DNA of 64,000 bases from Saccoglossus kowalevskii (Eukaryota > Hemichordata > Enteropneusta > Harrimaniidae). Positions 53,201 to 62,680 of this stretch are shown in pieces. Where the stretch lies: positions 63,853 through 127,852 of the forward strand of contig NW_003142304.1 in assembly GCF_000003605.2 (NCBI RefSeq), given 5' to 3'. The notes under the pieces were generated by a model. The model saw nothing but the letters and a program-made list of their open reading frames with translations, had not been told where the DNA came from and searched no databases. The translations under genes and the position numbers were made by a program. How positions within the stretch are numbered: position 1 is the stretch's first letter; each line of letters starts with the position of its first letter.

Positions 53201-56200
53201 TGGATGTGTTCCACAAGCGCAGCCTAAACTTGATTATATCAATGGCGTCAGTGTCGTCGGTGTCCAACAGATTGATCGAATTGTAGAAGTTGTAGAGGAA
53301 ACATTCAAAGGTAATGTAATACCTCTCAAAAGTCACACCTCCTGGTACTGTAAAATACTTGCCTGGAGTTAATTTTCGCTGAAAAGACTTTTTTGGTGTT
53401 TTGTAAGGAATTTATTTTCACTGATTTTTGACAAGTTGAATGTAAATTATTGGAAAAAAAGTTATATTCGCTGGATTTTATTTTCACTGAATCATTCCTT
53501 CAGCGAAAATTAATTCCAAGTGAAAATAAAGTATTTTAAGTACTTTCTGAGAATACAAATTCTTTATCATTGAGAATTCATCAAATATTTTCCCTCAAAA
53601 GTACAAGCAGCTGTCATTGAAATTCAGAAACATTTTATTATGGGAAGAATGTTGGAGATTATTGCTGTAATATACCCCCAGAAATTCCAGGCTGTAATAT
53701 ACCCCCAGAAATTCCAGGCTGTAATATACCCCCAGAAATTCCAGGCTGTGTGACCTTTAGGGGTTAGGCTTCTTCATATTGAATTTTGCATGTTTGAAAT
53801 ACTAGAAGAGTGTTTTCTGGACTAATGAATAAAATTTGAAAGTCATTCAACATCATAATAATGTTGTTTGTTTTTTCAGGCCATACTGTAAGGTTATTTG
53901 GTCAAAAAAAGAAAGATGGTAAGAAAATTGGTGGCGCTCCTTTGAATCTTCCAAAAATTAGAAAAAATCCACTTATTGAAATTATTGCTATAAATACCGG
54001 GTAAGTCCCAAAGTTTTTATAGTCTTAGGTTGTGCGGTTCAAAGGTTACACAAGTCATAGTTTGTGGGGGTCATAGGTCATATTTTCTCGGGTTAAATTT
54101 TAACAAAGTCATGTTTTTCGATATCACAGTTTACAGTTGTAATATCTTATCAATGTGAAAATATAAATAAACTTATTCTGATTTACAAAATCAGTGAAAT
54201 TACTTTTGGTTTACTGTTATAGCAAAATGCTTTTCTCCAGTTGAAAGCTCTTTATTTGCATTTCTCCAAATATCTGGAAAACCAGAAGACCAGAAGAATT
54301 ATTTTGCAATGTGCTTTTTTGTTTTTGTTCAGCACATTTTAATGGTTTGTTTTGTTTTACTTCACAGCTGTTTAAATGCATGTACTTACTGTAAAACGAA
54401 ATATGCCAGAGGTGAGCTAGGTAGTTATCAACCAAGTGAATTGGTGGCACGAGCCAAGCAATCATTCGAAGGTAAACTATTTTTTGTTAGTCCCCCGTTC
54501 AGACGACGTTCAAAAATGCAAACTTAAGGATTGACCTCTGTGTGTGCGTCCATGGACCTTAATGCACATCATTTTGTTTTTTTCAGATCGGATTCAAAAT
54601 GGCCATTTTGTTTTAATGAATGTGCTTCTAGACAAGCTTTGACTGATTATGTTCAAATTTTATATATTCATCATACATCATGTCATAGATATACAGATGT
54701 ATTGGTTTGACAAACCGTTTAAAAATGGTCGAATGGTGGCCATTTTTGAGCTGAAAAATCATCAAAATGTACCATTTCGTTCAACCTTATATTGGACATT
54801 ATGGGATTTTGATACAAGTCCTTTTTCGGATCAGATTAAAAATGGCCAACCGGTGACCAAGATACAAAGTGTCTGAATGTCAATCATTTTAATGTTAAAA
54901 AATCAGCTTCTGGATTCATATCTCTGACATGTTTATGTTCAAACTATATTACTATAAACAAAACTATGTATCTTAAATTTGATAACAGGAACTGTGCCAT
55001 TCATGACTTGTTTTTGGATTGCAGTTACATAGTTCACATCTTCATCTAACATTTTCTTATATTTACATAGTGTTTATTTTAATGTAAAATACCAAATAAT
55101 GATATTTCTTTCCATGACCACTAGAGGGTGTATGTGAGTTGTGGTTAACTAGTGAGGATACTGGTGCCTATGGTAAAGACATAGGTGTTACAATAGTGGA
55201 GTTACTATGGCAACTTGTAGAGGTCATTCCTGATGGATGTATGATGAGAATAGGAATGACAAATCCACCGTATATACTTGAACATTTAGAGGTGAGTATG
55301 GAACATCTAGGTCATGTTGTCTCAGATATGTAATTAATCGGCCATCTTGGATAATATTTCTCATGCACTTGAACAATAGTGTTTTTCACACAAAAATAGA
55401 ACTGTCATAACCATGGAATGATTTTTAGTGTCTAATTGGTCCAAATGACAAAAATTTGTGTAAATGAAACAAAAAACATTTCCCAGGAACTAATTTTAGT
55501 CATTTCAGTGATTCCGTTATCAATACGTAACTATTCTAGTTTTTGTTTACTTTTGTTCATCTAAATTGATTATTAATCAAATATAATTACCGTAAAATCT
55601 GTATTAGAAGCCGCATCCCTAATAGAAGTCGCACCCATTCTTTTTGAATGTTTGAGAAGCAAAAATTCATCATTTCTCATATGTGTAGATGCTCTAATAG
55701 AAGCCGCATTCCCTCTGTCGCATTGTACCATTTTAATAGAAGCCGCGGTTTCTAATACAGATTTTACAGTAGTGGTGAAATTTACGAACTACGATATTGT
55801 CATTATCAACATAAGCTCAGATTCTCTAAATATGATTTATTTGTGTTCAAGTGCATCACATGCATACTACTAAATAATAAACTGCCAAATAAATTATAGC
55901 GAAAAAAAATGTCAGTAATTACTCTGGGTTCTCAAGCAATTCAAAAACTTATCTTCTGAGTATTGAGTATTATGTCATATACAACATTGGTTTTAGTCAG
56001 TGACTGTATAAAATTTGTAAATATTGCTGTCATGAAAGCTTACATTAGAGGCTTTTCCTGCCTTATCTGAAAAATCATTTTATTACTGGTATTGAATACC
56101 GGTATACTAGTATCTACCCAATGAAAATTGGATATGTTTAATTCTTTAGGATATTATTACGTTTTGCTAGGATGCTGGAGAAATAATTCGTAATTAGCTC

Positions 56201-59200
56201 TTTCCAATTTATATTCAGAAAATAACAAAATTTGCAATAATTTTTTGAGGAATTTTTTCAGGAATATTCATGCCATGTGTAATATGCACAGACGTCATGA
56301 GATTACAGTGAGGTTTTCAGTGAATGTTCACTTGAATTTTTACTCGCTCTTGACTTATCCTCTGTTTTTTGTTAACTGAACTCATATGTACATGTGTGTC
56401 TGTCTATAGGAAATTTCCAAGATTTTAAAGCACCCGAGAGTTTATTCGTTTTTACATGTGCCTGTCCAATCAGGATCAGACAGCGTATTGATGGACATGA
56501 AACGAGAGTACTGTGTTGACGATTTTAAACATGTTTGTAATTTTCTTAAAAAGAGGTCAGTATCTTAAAAAACATTACATAACACGTCTCTCGAGAGCCC
56601 CCTGTTTTTGTTAGTTCTTAAAGTAAAAACATGTGTATCACAGTAACAATGAATTTGTATTTCATTTCCTAGCTTTGTCAGTTCTATTACGTAGTGTATT
56701 ATTTTGATTTTAAATACCAAGTCGTCAAATTTCACTCAAGTTTGGTGTTTTGTTTTTTGTTTATACATCCAGTATTTCTGAAGCTTTCTGAAGTTGTTTT
56801 CTTAACTGAATCACTATGATGCAAGTTCACAACAACTCATGAGTCACATGACCATATGGCTGCCTTTGGCAAGAAAAACAATCAGTTTCCACTTATTAAA
56901 TGCTAGTTCTATTTAAAGTTACAAGATCTTGTTGTAAATGCTATACTAAATAGGTTCACAATAACAATCTTCTGATATTGTTAAACAAAGTTAGTTTGTT
57001 CCACTGTTATCGAAGATGACAGGGTGAGCTGTTCATAAGTTGATTGTGTGTTGTTGTCTATTTTTGACTTCTTTTTGAAAACTACATGCTCAATGGTTTT
57101 GATACTTTGTATGTAGGTACCTTGGGTAGACCTATGTCAGATTTGTTCATACGTGACAATATCTTCAATTCTATATTTTTGGCAAATATTTTTGGTAAAA
57201 CACAAAGCCTATCACAAAGCTGTAAATCTGAGAATGAGTTTGTAATTAGCCTGTGGGAGCAACTAGTAAGAGTTCTCCCAATGGTGAACTCTGTCATTGT
57301 CTTGAGAACTGTCTGTGCAGTCTTTTTTTGTATTAATTGTGGATATATTTATTACAGAGTTCCTGGTGTCACCATAGCAACAGATATTATATGTGGTTTT
57401 CCCACAGAAACTGACGAGGTATGTACTGTTGAAATTGGGCCGGCGAATTCTATTGCATCATTATAGTACCTTTGCTCTGAATAAACACATAGATTTCACT
57501 GCAGTTATATTTTTAACATCGTTAAATGTCGTGTTATTATCTCACAGGATTTTGATGAGACAATGCAGCTAGTAGAAGAGTACAAGTTTCCTAGCTTATT
57601 TATTAATCAATATTTTCCAAGGCCAGGAACTCCGTCAGCAAAAATGACACGTGTCCCAACAAGAGAGGTGAGATGAGTTGATTTTTCCAGATTAGAAACT
57701 AATGTAAGAAGTCAAAATCTAAGAATATGCATGTTCAGAGCCAACACAACATTGGCATGTTTTCAGTGTTATAAAACCAAGCATATTCAGGGCCAATAGA
57801 ACATTAGCATGTTTTCAGTGTTTTAAAACCATGCATGTTCAGGGCCAACAGAACATTAACATGTCTTTCAGTGTTATAAAACTATGCATGTTCAGGGCCA
57901 ACAGAATGTTAACATGTCTTTCAGTGTTATAAAACTATGCATGTTCAGGGCCAACAGAACATTAACACATTTTCAATGTTATAAAACCATGCATGTTCAG
58001 AGCCAACAGAACATTAACATGTCTTTCAGTGTTATAAAACTATGCATGTTCAGGGCCAACAGAACATTAACATGTCTTTCAGTGTTATAAAACTATGCAT
58101 GTTCAGGGCTAACAGAACATTAACATGTCTTTCAGTGTTATAAAACTATGCATGTTCAGGGGCCAACAGAACATTAACATGTCTTTCAGTGTTATAAAAC
58201 TATGCATGTTCAGGGCTAACAGAACATTAACATGTCTTTCAGTGTTATAAAACTATGCATGTTCAGGGCCAACAGAACATTAGCATGTTTTCAGTGTTAT
58301 AAAACCATGCATGTTCAGGGCCAACAGAACATTTGTAACCTGGATAATAAGAAACATATTTTACCATTTCAGGTGAAAAAAAGAACAAAAAAATTATCCC
58401 AGTTATTTCAAGACTACAGACCATATGATCACAAAGTTGGTGAAGAGCAGCATGTACTGGTGACAGAAGATTCACATGACGGCAGATTTTATGTAGCACA
58501 TAACAAGTTTTACGATCAAGTATGAAAATAAAGTTTTCTGTATTTCCATCCGCTGCCAACTGAAACATGGGTCGTATAAAAAAGTGCATATGCATGCATT
58601 CACTGTTTTTTCTTTTATAATTTTTATTCATAAAATATTCAAAAAAATACATTACTTCAAAATACTCTTATCACATGCACATAGGAATGTTGTCTCAGAG
58701 TAAATTATACAATCTATGCTTTATATACAGTGTTAACCATGTTGAAATGGTTGACCTTTTGACATTCAAATGGTTGTCATTGTTCACAGAAACACAAATA
58801 ATAAGAAATTACATCAATCTTGTGTAAAGTGAAATAGTGGCAGCAGATTTACAGCATCTAAAAAATTAATAGTCACTTATTTGTTTTAGGTATTAGTCCC
58901 GAAAGAAGAGAATTTACTTGGAAAAATGATTAAAGTGAAAATTACATCCACGGGCAAACATTATCTCATAGGTGACATATTGAAAGATGAGGAGACGGTC
59001 ACTCCATCCATTGCTGTGCCATTGCCAAAGGGCTGTGTCTCAGGTGCTAATCAACAGGTATGCATGTTTCTCTAGTATTTCAACAATACAGATAAATTGG
59101 AGTTCAATATTCCATTATGAGAAATAAACAACTTTCATTAGATATGCAATGTCCAACAATCGCCCATAGTGAGTCATTAAATGGACGAATGCTACAAAAA

Positions 59201-62011
59201 AATTTTGGATACATGACTTTTTCCTGTGACTAGATGTTTGAAACTCTGACGGAAAAAAACAGTTATCCGCACAAATTAAATCTCAGTTTTAGAGATTTCA
59301 AATCATTAATTGGAAATTACCCCCAGTGTAAGGCTTATTGCCATAGAGAAATCTCAGTCACTGTTGCCATGGAAACCATTTCAGATTCCATCTCTTTTTG
59401 TTTGCTCATTTACTTATTGTGGTTTCGTAATACTTCAATTTATTTTTTTCATTTATAGTAGCATTCTGTAAAAGGGGTAAATCTTCACTGGGTTTTTATT
59501 TCGCTGACTGGAAAATACGCTAAATTAAAACCCAGTGAATATGAAAAATTTAGCATAGAATACATTATCTAAATGATATAATTTAAAGTGCCTGTGCAAT
59601 GCACACCCTCACGTTTCCCATTTTAGATCTGTGTCCCACTGAAATGGGCAGTTAATGATTTTTTTGCTGAAAATGATTACTCGTATCCAAGTAAATTTCG
59701 GATATTTCTCGTGTTGTAGCCACGCCCACCTATCCTGAAACGGTCGACTGTTTCCGGATTTCCGACTCTCGCCGAAAGTGCGCCACCAAATGCCAAAATG
59801 TGAGAGGAAGTCATACCCCTGAGCCGTAACACTGGTCATTCAGTATACTTTTAAACGATATACATTTTTCAGTCGGCGTTTTTTTTTTCTTTTTTTTTTT
59901 GTCTATTTTCTTTTTTTGAGAGAGTTTTTAGATGTTGTGTTGTGGGCATTTGCAGTGAAACGTATAGTCATAGTGTAAGTATTCACACGTTTCTAATCGA
60001 TCCGAAGGTGCGACATCATTGGACGAAAGCCACTTAACCTCAGATTCCTTTTTTTGGAAAAACTGTCCTCGTCCATGAAAAAAACTAGGTTTAAAGAGAA
60101 ACGCCGACAACATAAACCTGGCGGATTTCAGAAGAGAGAGAGACGTCCGGCATGTGTTTCAAATGAGTTGACTTTTTTTGCGATCGTGATTATCGTTTTA
60201 TAGAGACAATTTAGTCCCTGTTAAGTAAAAGGTAGCAATAATTTTGACAGTGACACGAAAACGAAGCGTCAGACAATCAGGAAATTACACAGCCCTTACA
60301 CACTGCTAATTGTTTTCATTTTCGAAGACTAAAAAGTTTCTGAATTTGGTGGTTGGTGTTGAATGTTGAATTCACACCTCTGTTCTTTTTTTACCTCCAT
60401 GCTTGCAGCTTGATCTGCGTAATAATTTATAAAATAAGAATCCGGGCTTGGTCAATGTGTTTCCACCAAATAAAGTTTTAATATGATGTTATAATTATGA
60501 CAATTGCGCCATGGATCACGCTATTAAACTCAAATCCACTCTGAATTTATCTGTATCTGTGTCGATCTCGATTATTTTTGTTATCCAATTAAACGCCGCT
60601 TTTAATGCACTTGCCTTCGTCGTGACCCGATGCGTTCACCTATTTCAACAAAATTTCAATTTATATCCACGCGGCTGCCATTTATTTAGTAACTGTGATT
60701 TGTCATTTTTTTTAATTATTTTATAGTGATCACTATAGTCTAATGTTTAAAATGTCAAAATATGTTCTCTTTTATTTTAATTTTGAAAGTTTTACTCAGA
60801 CGATCGATGAAATAAAACAGTGTAGTGACGTGCCTAGTAACCTGCTAAATAACGATTGTGTCCAGGACAGTGTACAAACGTGCGCCGGTGTCGGTGACGA
60901 TCACGGTGACCAACTACACCAGAACGGACATATATCGCATCTAACTCAACCCCATGCAACAAAAATTGATACTATGTGTTCATTATGGTCCATTTCTCCT
61001 TGACGAACAAGTACATAAGTGAAAATTTAGTCAAAGACTAGAAAACTGCAGAAGAAATTTGCCTTATTTACATGTATCGACAATGGAAGCTGCCATGCGA
61101 CTTCCCCTTCTGACGTCACAAGGGGAATTTCTGTATGCAAATGAGAAGCTAATGAGGAGCCTCGTTTTAAAATACACAAAAATAAAGTTGCCGTAGATTG
61201 AGTTTAAAACACATTTTTTCACTTTTAAAAAATAATTCATGCTTAGAAACATAAAAATTAATATGTATCAATGGATAATTTTAGGCGTGAAAATAGCAGC
61301 CATTTCACAGGCACTTTAAAACCCACTTAATATGCCTGAATTGGTAAATCAGTGAAATTTAAACCCAGTGAAAATTAGTCATTTTACAGTACCATCTTAC
61401 AAGAAATTATCAGATATTCTTCATGACAATGAACAAAACAAGTCAAAGATCCGCAAAATTTGAACAATTTACTATTTCTATGGTAACAAGTTTGTTTGAT
61501 AATGTGATTAAAAAAATTCTGTCTGTGAAAAATGTAAAAAAAAAAAAAAAAATTAATAATTATTTTGCCAAATCGACAAATTAATTATAAACTCTGTTAT
61601 TATATTGTCATGTGAATTGAATGCAAAGGTATAATAGTTACTGTTCAAGAATTCATATTTTTATCAAAATCAAATTAGCATACTGTATTATATTTTCTTA
61701 GTAACTCGTGCTTTCATAAATAACAAAGGAATGTCTGGCCAAATAAGTCATATTTCAATGATTCGTTTTGCAATGAATGCAACTGTTGGGTTTGATGCAT
61801 TTCTGTTGGAGATATGCTTCCAAAAAAAAAGTAAATACAGCATGGTAAAGATAACATTACTATTATTTTTGTTTTATTTTTACAGATTGCAACTGGAGAG
61901 CATTCAAGTCGAGTGCCAAGATATTGGTTAACTGTAGCGGTGTGTGTGGCGGCCATTGCTGTGATAGCAGACATTTTAAAAATTATTTACCAGTACATGA
62001 TCAATAGATAA
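50131..62011 (+). CDS. CDKAL1: CDKAL1, tRNA ms2t6A37 methylthiotransferase (12 coding exons)
   Basis: The spliced product is 544 residues (human 579). The enzyme converts t6A37 to ms2t6A37 in tRNA-Lys(UUU) using two [4Fe-4S] clusters and S-adenosylmethionine. In vertebrates it sits on the ER by a C-terminal tail anchor. Seen here: the N-terminal MTTase domain (about 49-160) with cluster cysteines C59 ([19 protein letters not shown]), C95 (NSCTVK) and C124 ([10 protein letters not shown]); the radical-SAM motif C200-LNA-C204-TY-C207; [32 protein letters not shown] and [23 protein letters not shown]; a TRAM domain (about 412-478); and a hydrophobic tail at 516-538. All splice sites are GT-AG and all phases join. 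The chosen ATG follows an in-frame TGA and has A at -3. The exon 11-12 linker is shorter than in human. Introns hold several transposons. Intron/exon calls are by eye. Confidence 0.96.
50614..50726 (+). CDS. CDKAL1: CDKAL1 coding exon 2 (residues 44-81)
   Basis: Acceptor tatttttacag; encodes [20 protein letters not shown] and on to YGYKIT, with the first cluster cysteine C59. Donor gtgaga; one base carried over. A duplicated ataatatattata palindrome lies just upstream (50565-50593). Confidence 0.96.
51283..51659 (+). pseudogene. THAP zinc-finger relic
   Basis: The ATG opens [18 protein letters not shown], the C-x4-C start of the THAP DNA-binding domain in the invertebrate transposon-protein style. 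After a poly-T tract and a frame change the text continues [15 protein letters not shown], then after a TGA (which replaces an expected Arg codon) [13 protein letters not shown]. In a further frame the THAP C-terminal part appears as [19 protein letters not shown], followed by a basic tail [13 protein letters not shown] and a stop at 51659. The finger's order of motifs is intact though frames are broken at least three times. Confidence 0.75.
52520..52647 (-). pseudogene. SAP-domain gene relic
   Basis: On the - strand an ATG at 52647 opens [20 protein letters not shown], a clear SAP helix (x-V-x-x-L-K-x-L-L-R-K). A short deletion changes frame, after which [19 protein letters not shown] continues what should be the second SAP helix, ending at a TAA at 52520-52522. 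SAP domains bind AT-rich DNA and occur on several transposon-borne nucleases and transposases. The catalytic part is absent. Confidence 0.7.
53080..53310 (+). CDS. CDKAL1: CDKAL1 coding exon 3 (residues 82-158)
   Basis: Begins [17 protein letters not shown] and ends VEVVEETFK before donor gtaatg. Carries C95 and C124. The acceptor (ttatttgtaaaaatgacag) has a weak pyrimidine tract. The downstream MITE begins 36 bp after this exon. Confidence 0.94.
53346..53542. mobile_element. MITE with TACTGTAAAATAC ends, copy 2
   Basis: Close relative of the 45683 element, in intron 3. It shares ggaatttattttcactg, tatattcgctggattttatt and aatcattccttcagcgaaaa. The two copies differ by a few indels, including an aatagcgaaag block present only in copy 1. 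Confidence 0.9.
53664..53748 (+). repeat. 27 bp tandem repeat, about 3.2 copies
   Basis: Unit gctgtaatatacccccagaa + attccag, copies essentially identical, in intron 3. Confidence 0.95.
53880..54000 (+). CDS. CDKAL1: CDKAL1 coding exon 4 (residues 159-198)
   Basis: Acceptor ttttttcag; encodes [20 protein letters not shown] to IEIIAINT, the linker into the radical-SAM barrel. Donor gtaagt; two bases carried over. Confidence 0.96.
54368..54471 (+). CDS. CDKAL1: CDKAL1 coding exon 5 (residues 199-233)
   Basis: Encodes the radical-SAM cluster motif [20 protein letters not shown] and ends AKQSFE before donor gtaaac. One base carried over. Confidence 0.97.
54586..54850 (+). repeat. Degenerate repeat, about 120 bp spacing
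   Basis: Three loose copies of a phrase like cggattcaaaatggccattt occur near 54588, 54715 and 54830 in intron 5. Probably an old dispersed repeat. Confidence 0.4.
55125..55291 (+). CDS. CDKAL1: CDKAL1 coding exon 6 (residues 234-289)
   Basis: Acceptor gaccactag; encodes [20 protein letters not shown] and [15 protein letters not shown], both hallmark blocks. Donor gtgagt in phase 0. Confidence 0.96.
55588..55771. mobile_element. MITE with TACYGTAAAATCTG ends
   Basis: In intron 6. Left end TACCGTAAAATCTGTATTAG, right end inverted TACTGTAAAATCTGTATTAG. The interior repeats taatagaagccgc several times in both halves. The outer TACTGTAAAAT agrees with the MITEs at 45683 and 53346, but the interiors differ, suggesting related but separate subfamilies. 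Confidence 0.88.
56410..56555 (+). CDS. CDKAL1: CDKAL1 coding exon 7 (residues 290-337)
   Basis: Acceptor tgtctgtctatag; encodes [20 protein letters not shown] and [11 protein letters not shown]. Donor gtcagt; two bases carried over. Confidence 0.96.
57085..57200 (+). repeat. Copy of the 14 kb repeat family
   Basis: ttttgatactttgtatgtag, gtaccttgggtagacctatg and tcagatttgttcatacgtga, in order, match the consensus of the units at 14075-14700. Located in intron 7. Confidence 0.6.
57358..57418 (+). CDS. CDKAL1: CDKAL1 coding exon 8 (residues 338-358)
   Basis: Short 61 bp exon encoding [20 protein letters not shown]. Acceptor tttattacag, donor gtatgt, phase 0 exit. Confidence 0.95.
57548..57667 (+). 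CDS. CDKAL1: CDKAL1 coding exon 9 (residues 359-398)
   Basis: Acceptor ttatctcacag; encodes [20 protein letters not shown] and [13 protein letters not shown]. Donor gtgaga. The intron after it contains the 54 bp satellite. Confidence 0.96.
57727..58335 (+). repeat. 54 bp satellite, about 11 copies
   Basis: Unit tgcatgttcagggccaacag + aacattaacatgtctttcag + tgttataaaacta, 53-54 bp, in intron 9 directly before exon 10. Because 54 is a multiple of three, long spurious open frames run through it. Each unit carries tctttcag|tg, which looks like a splice acceptor. Confidence 0.95.
58373..58519 (+). CDS. CDKAL1: CDKAL1 coding exon 10 (residues 399-447)
   Basis: Acceptor accatttcag; encodes [20 protein letters not shown] and the start of the TRAM domain ([24 protein letters not shown]). 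Donor gtatga, a weak match. Confidence 0.95.
58890..59057 (+). CDS. CDKAL1: CDKAL1 coding exon 11 (residues 448-503)
   Basis: Acceptor ttgttttag; encodes the TRAM remainder [20 protein letters not shown] and the linker [20 protein letters not shown]. Donor gtatgc, phase 0. Confidence 0.94.
59583..61319. mobile_element. TTAA-flanked transposon with a THAP relic
   Basis: TTAA at 59583-59586 and 61316-61319 surrounds a 1729 bp body with inverted ends AGTGCCTGTGCAATG and AGTGCCTGTGAAATG. A THAP coding relic lies inside at 59933. TTAA duplication together with a THAP domain is the combination known from Kolobok elements; piggyBac also uses TTAA but lacks THAP. No catalytic transposase core was recognised, so the copy is probably non-autonomous. 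It is the younger of two nested elements in CDKAL1 intron 11. Confidence 0.85.
59933..60034 (+). pseudogene. THAP finger N-terminal relic
   Basis: The frame reads [20 protein letters not shown] then [14 protein letters not shown] before a TAA. This matches a THAP start: C-x4-C, S-x-S-I-H-x-F, DP, W-x-K-A. No ATG is in frame; the preceding tttttag could be a splice acceptor. It is a different THAP lineage from the one in intron 2. Confidence 0.7.
61886..62011 (+). CDS. CDKAL1: CDKAL1 coding exon 12 (residues 504-544 and stop)
   Basis: Acceptor gttttatttttacag; phase 0 reading gives [20 protein letters not shown] followed by [20 protein letters not shown], a single hydrophobic segment close to the C terminus as expected for the CDKAL1 tail anchor. 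Stop TAA. Another frame is also open here but gives no membrane segment. Confidence 0.9.
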   Translation: MATGEHSSRVPRYWLTVAVCVAAIAVIADILKIIYQYMINR

Positions 62012-62130
62012 TCTAATTATTATCCACACAAATATTATTTATTGTTTAGGTGTTGAGTCTAGACCTGATGCAGCAATCACTTGCTACATGTGTCTTCCAT
62101 TACATACATTGCTATAATGTCATCTGTAAA
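62012..62130 (+). other. CDKAL1: Start of CDKAL1 3' untranslated region
   Basis: Follows the stop codon. No AATAAA is seen here; the first plausible hexamer noticed is ATTAAA at 62886-62891, beyond the satellite, so the 3' end is not defined. Confidence 0.4.
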
Positions 62131-62680
62131 TTTTATTAGTTGATTCAAAATGCCATCAACTATGCCTAGGTATGATGCTAGTAATATCTCATCACAGTCA
62201 GCTATGGACTGTAAATTTCATTGAAATTCCATCAACTATGCCTAGGTACAATGCTTGTAATATCTCATCACACTCAACTATTAACTGTAAATCTGATTGG
62301 TTGATTCAAAATGCCATCAACTATGTCTAGGTATGATGCTAATAATATCTCATCACAGTCAGCTATGGACTGTAAATTTCATTGAAATTCCATCAACTAT
62401 GCCTAGGTACAATGCTTGTAATATCTCATCACACTCAACTATTAACTGTAAATCTGATTGGTTGATTCAAAATGCCATCAACTATGCCTAGGTATGATGC
62501 TAATAATATCTCATCACAGTCAGCTATGGACTGTAAATTTCATTGAAATTCCATCAACTATGCCTAGGTATAATGCTTGTAATATCTCATCACACTCAAC
62601 TATTAACTGTAAATCTGATTGGTTGATTCAAAATGCCATAAACTATGCCTAGGTATGATGCTAGTAATATCTCATCATGG
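62130..62680 (+). repeat. 161 bp satellite, about 3.4 copies
   Basis: A 161 bp unit consists of two related halves of about 80 bp: one with atgatgctaataatatctca and cagctatggactgtaaattt, the other with acaatgcttgtaatatctca and caactattaactgtaaatct. Two copies encode an identical 64-codon frame (starting 62297 and 62458), an artefact of the near-perfect repeat. Confidence 0.95.

Larger units (their letters stand above)
59463..61391. mobile_element. TACTGTAAAAT-type MITE split by a later insertion
   Basis: The left part (59463-59582) begins attctgtaaaaggggtaaat and has ttcactgggtttttattt. The right part (61320-61391), read inward, begins tactgtaaaatgactaattt and has ttcactgggtttaaattt. Joined ends are the expected inverted repeats of one MITE. 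The TTAA-flanked THAP element lies between the two halves. Confidence 0.75.

Noticed and set aside
57884-58525. Open frames with MHVQGQQN / CMFRANRT repeats
   Set aside because: Frame artefacts of the 54 bp satellite, except the part from 58373 onward, which is CDKAL1 exon 10.
59234-59327. Possible extra CDKAL1 exon (starts [13 protein letters not shown])
   Set aside because: It has an acceptor-like start, but the available donors leave one or two bases, which would put exon 12 out of the frame that encodes the tail anchor. Joining exon 11 directly to exon 12 keeps phase 0.
62297-62652. Two identical 64-codon frames
   Set aside because: Artefact of the near-identical 161 bp satellite units.
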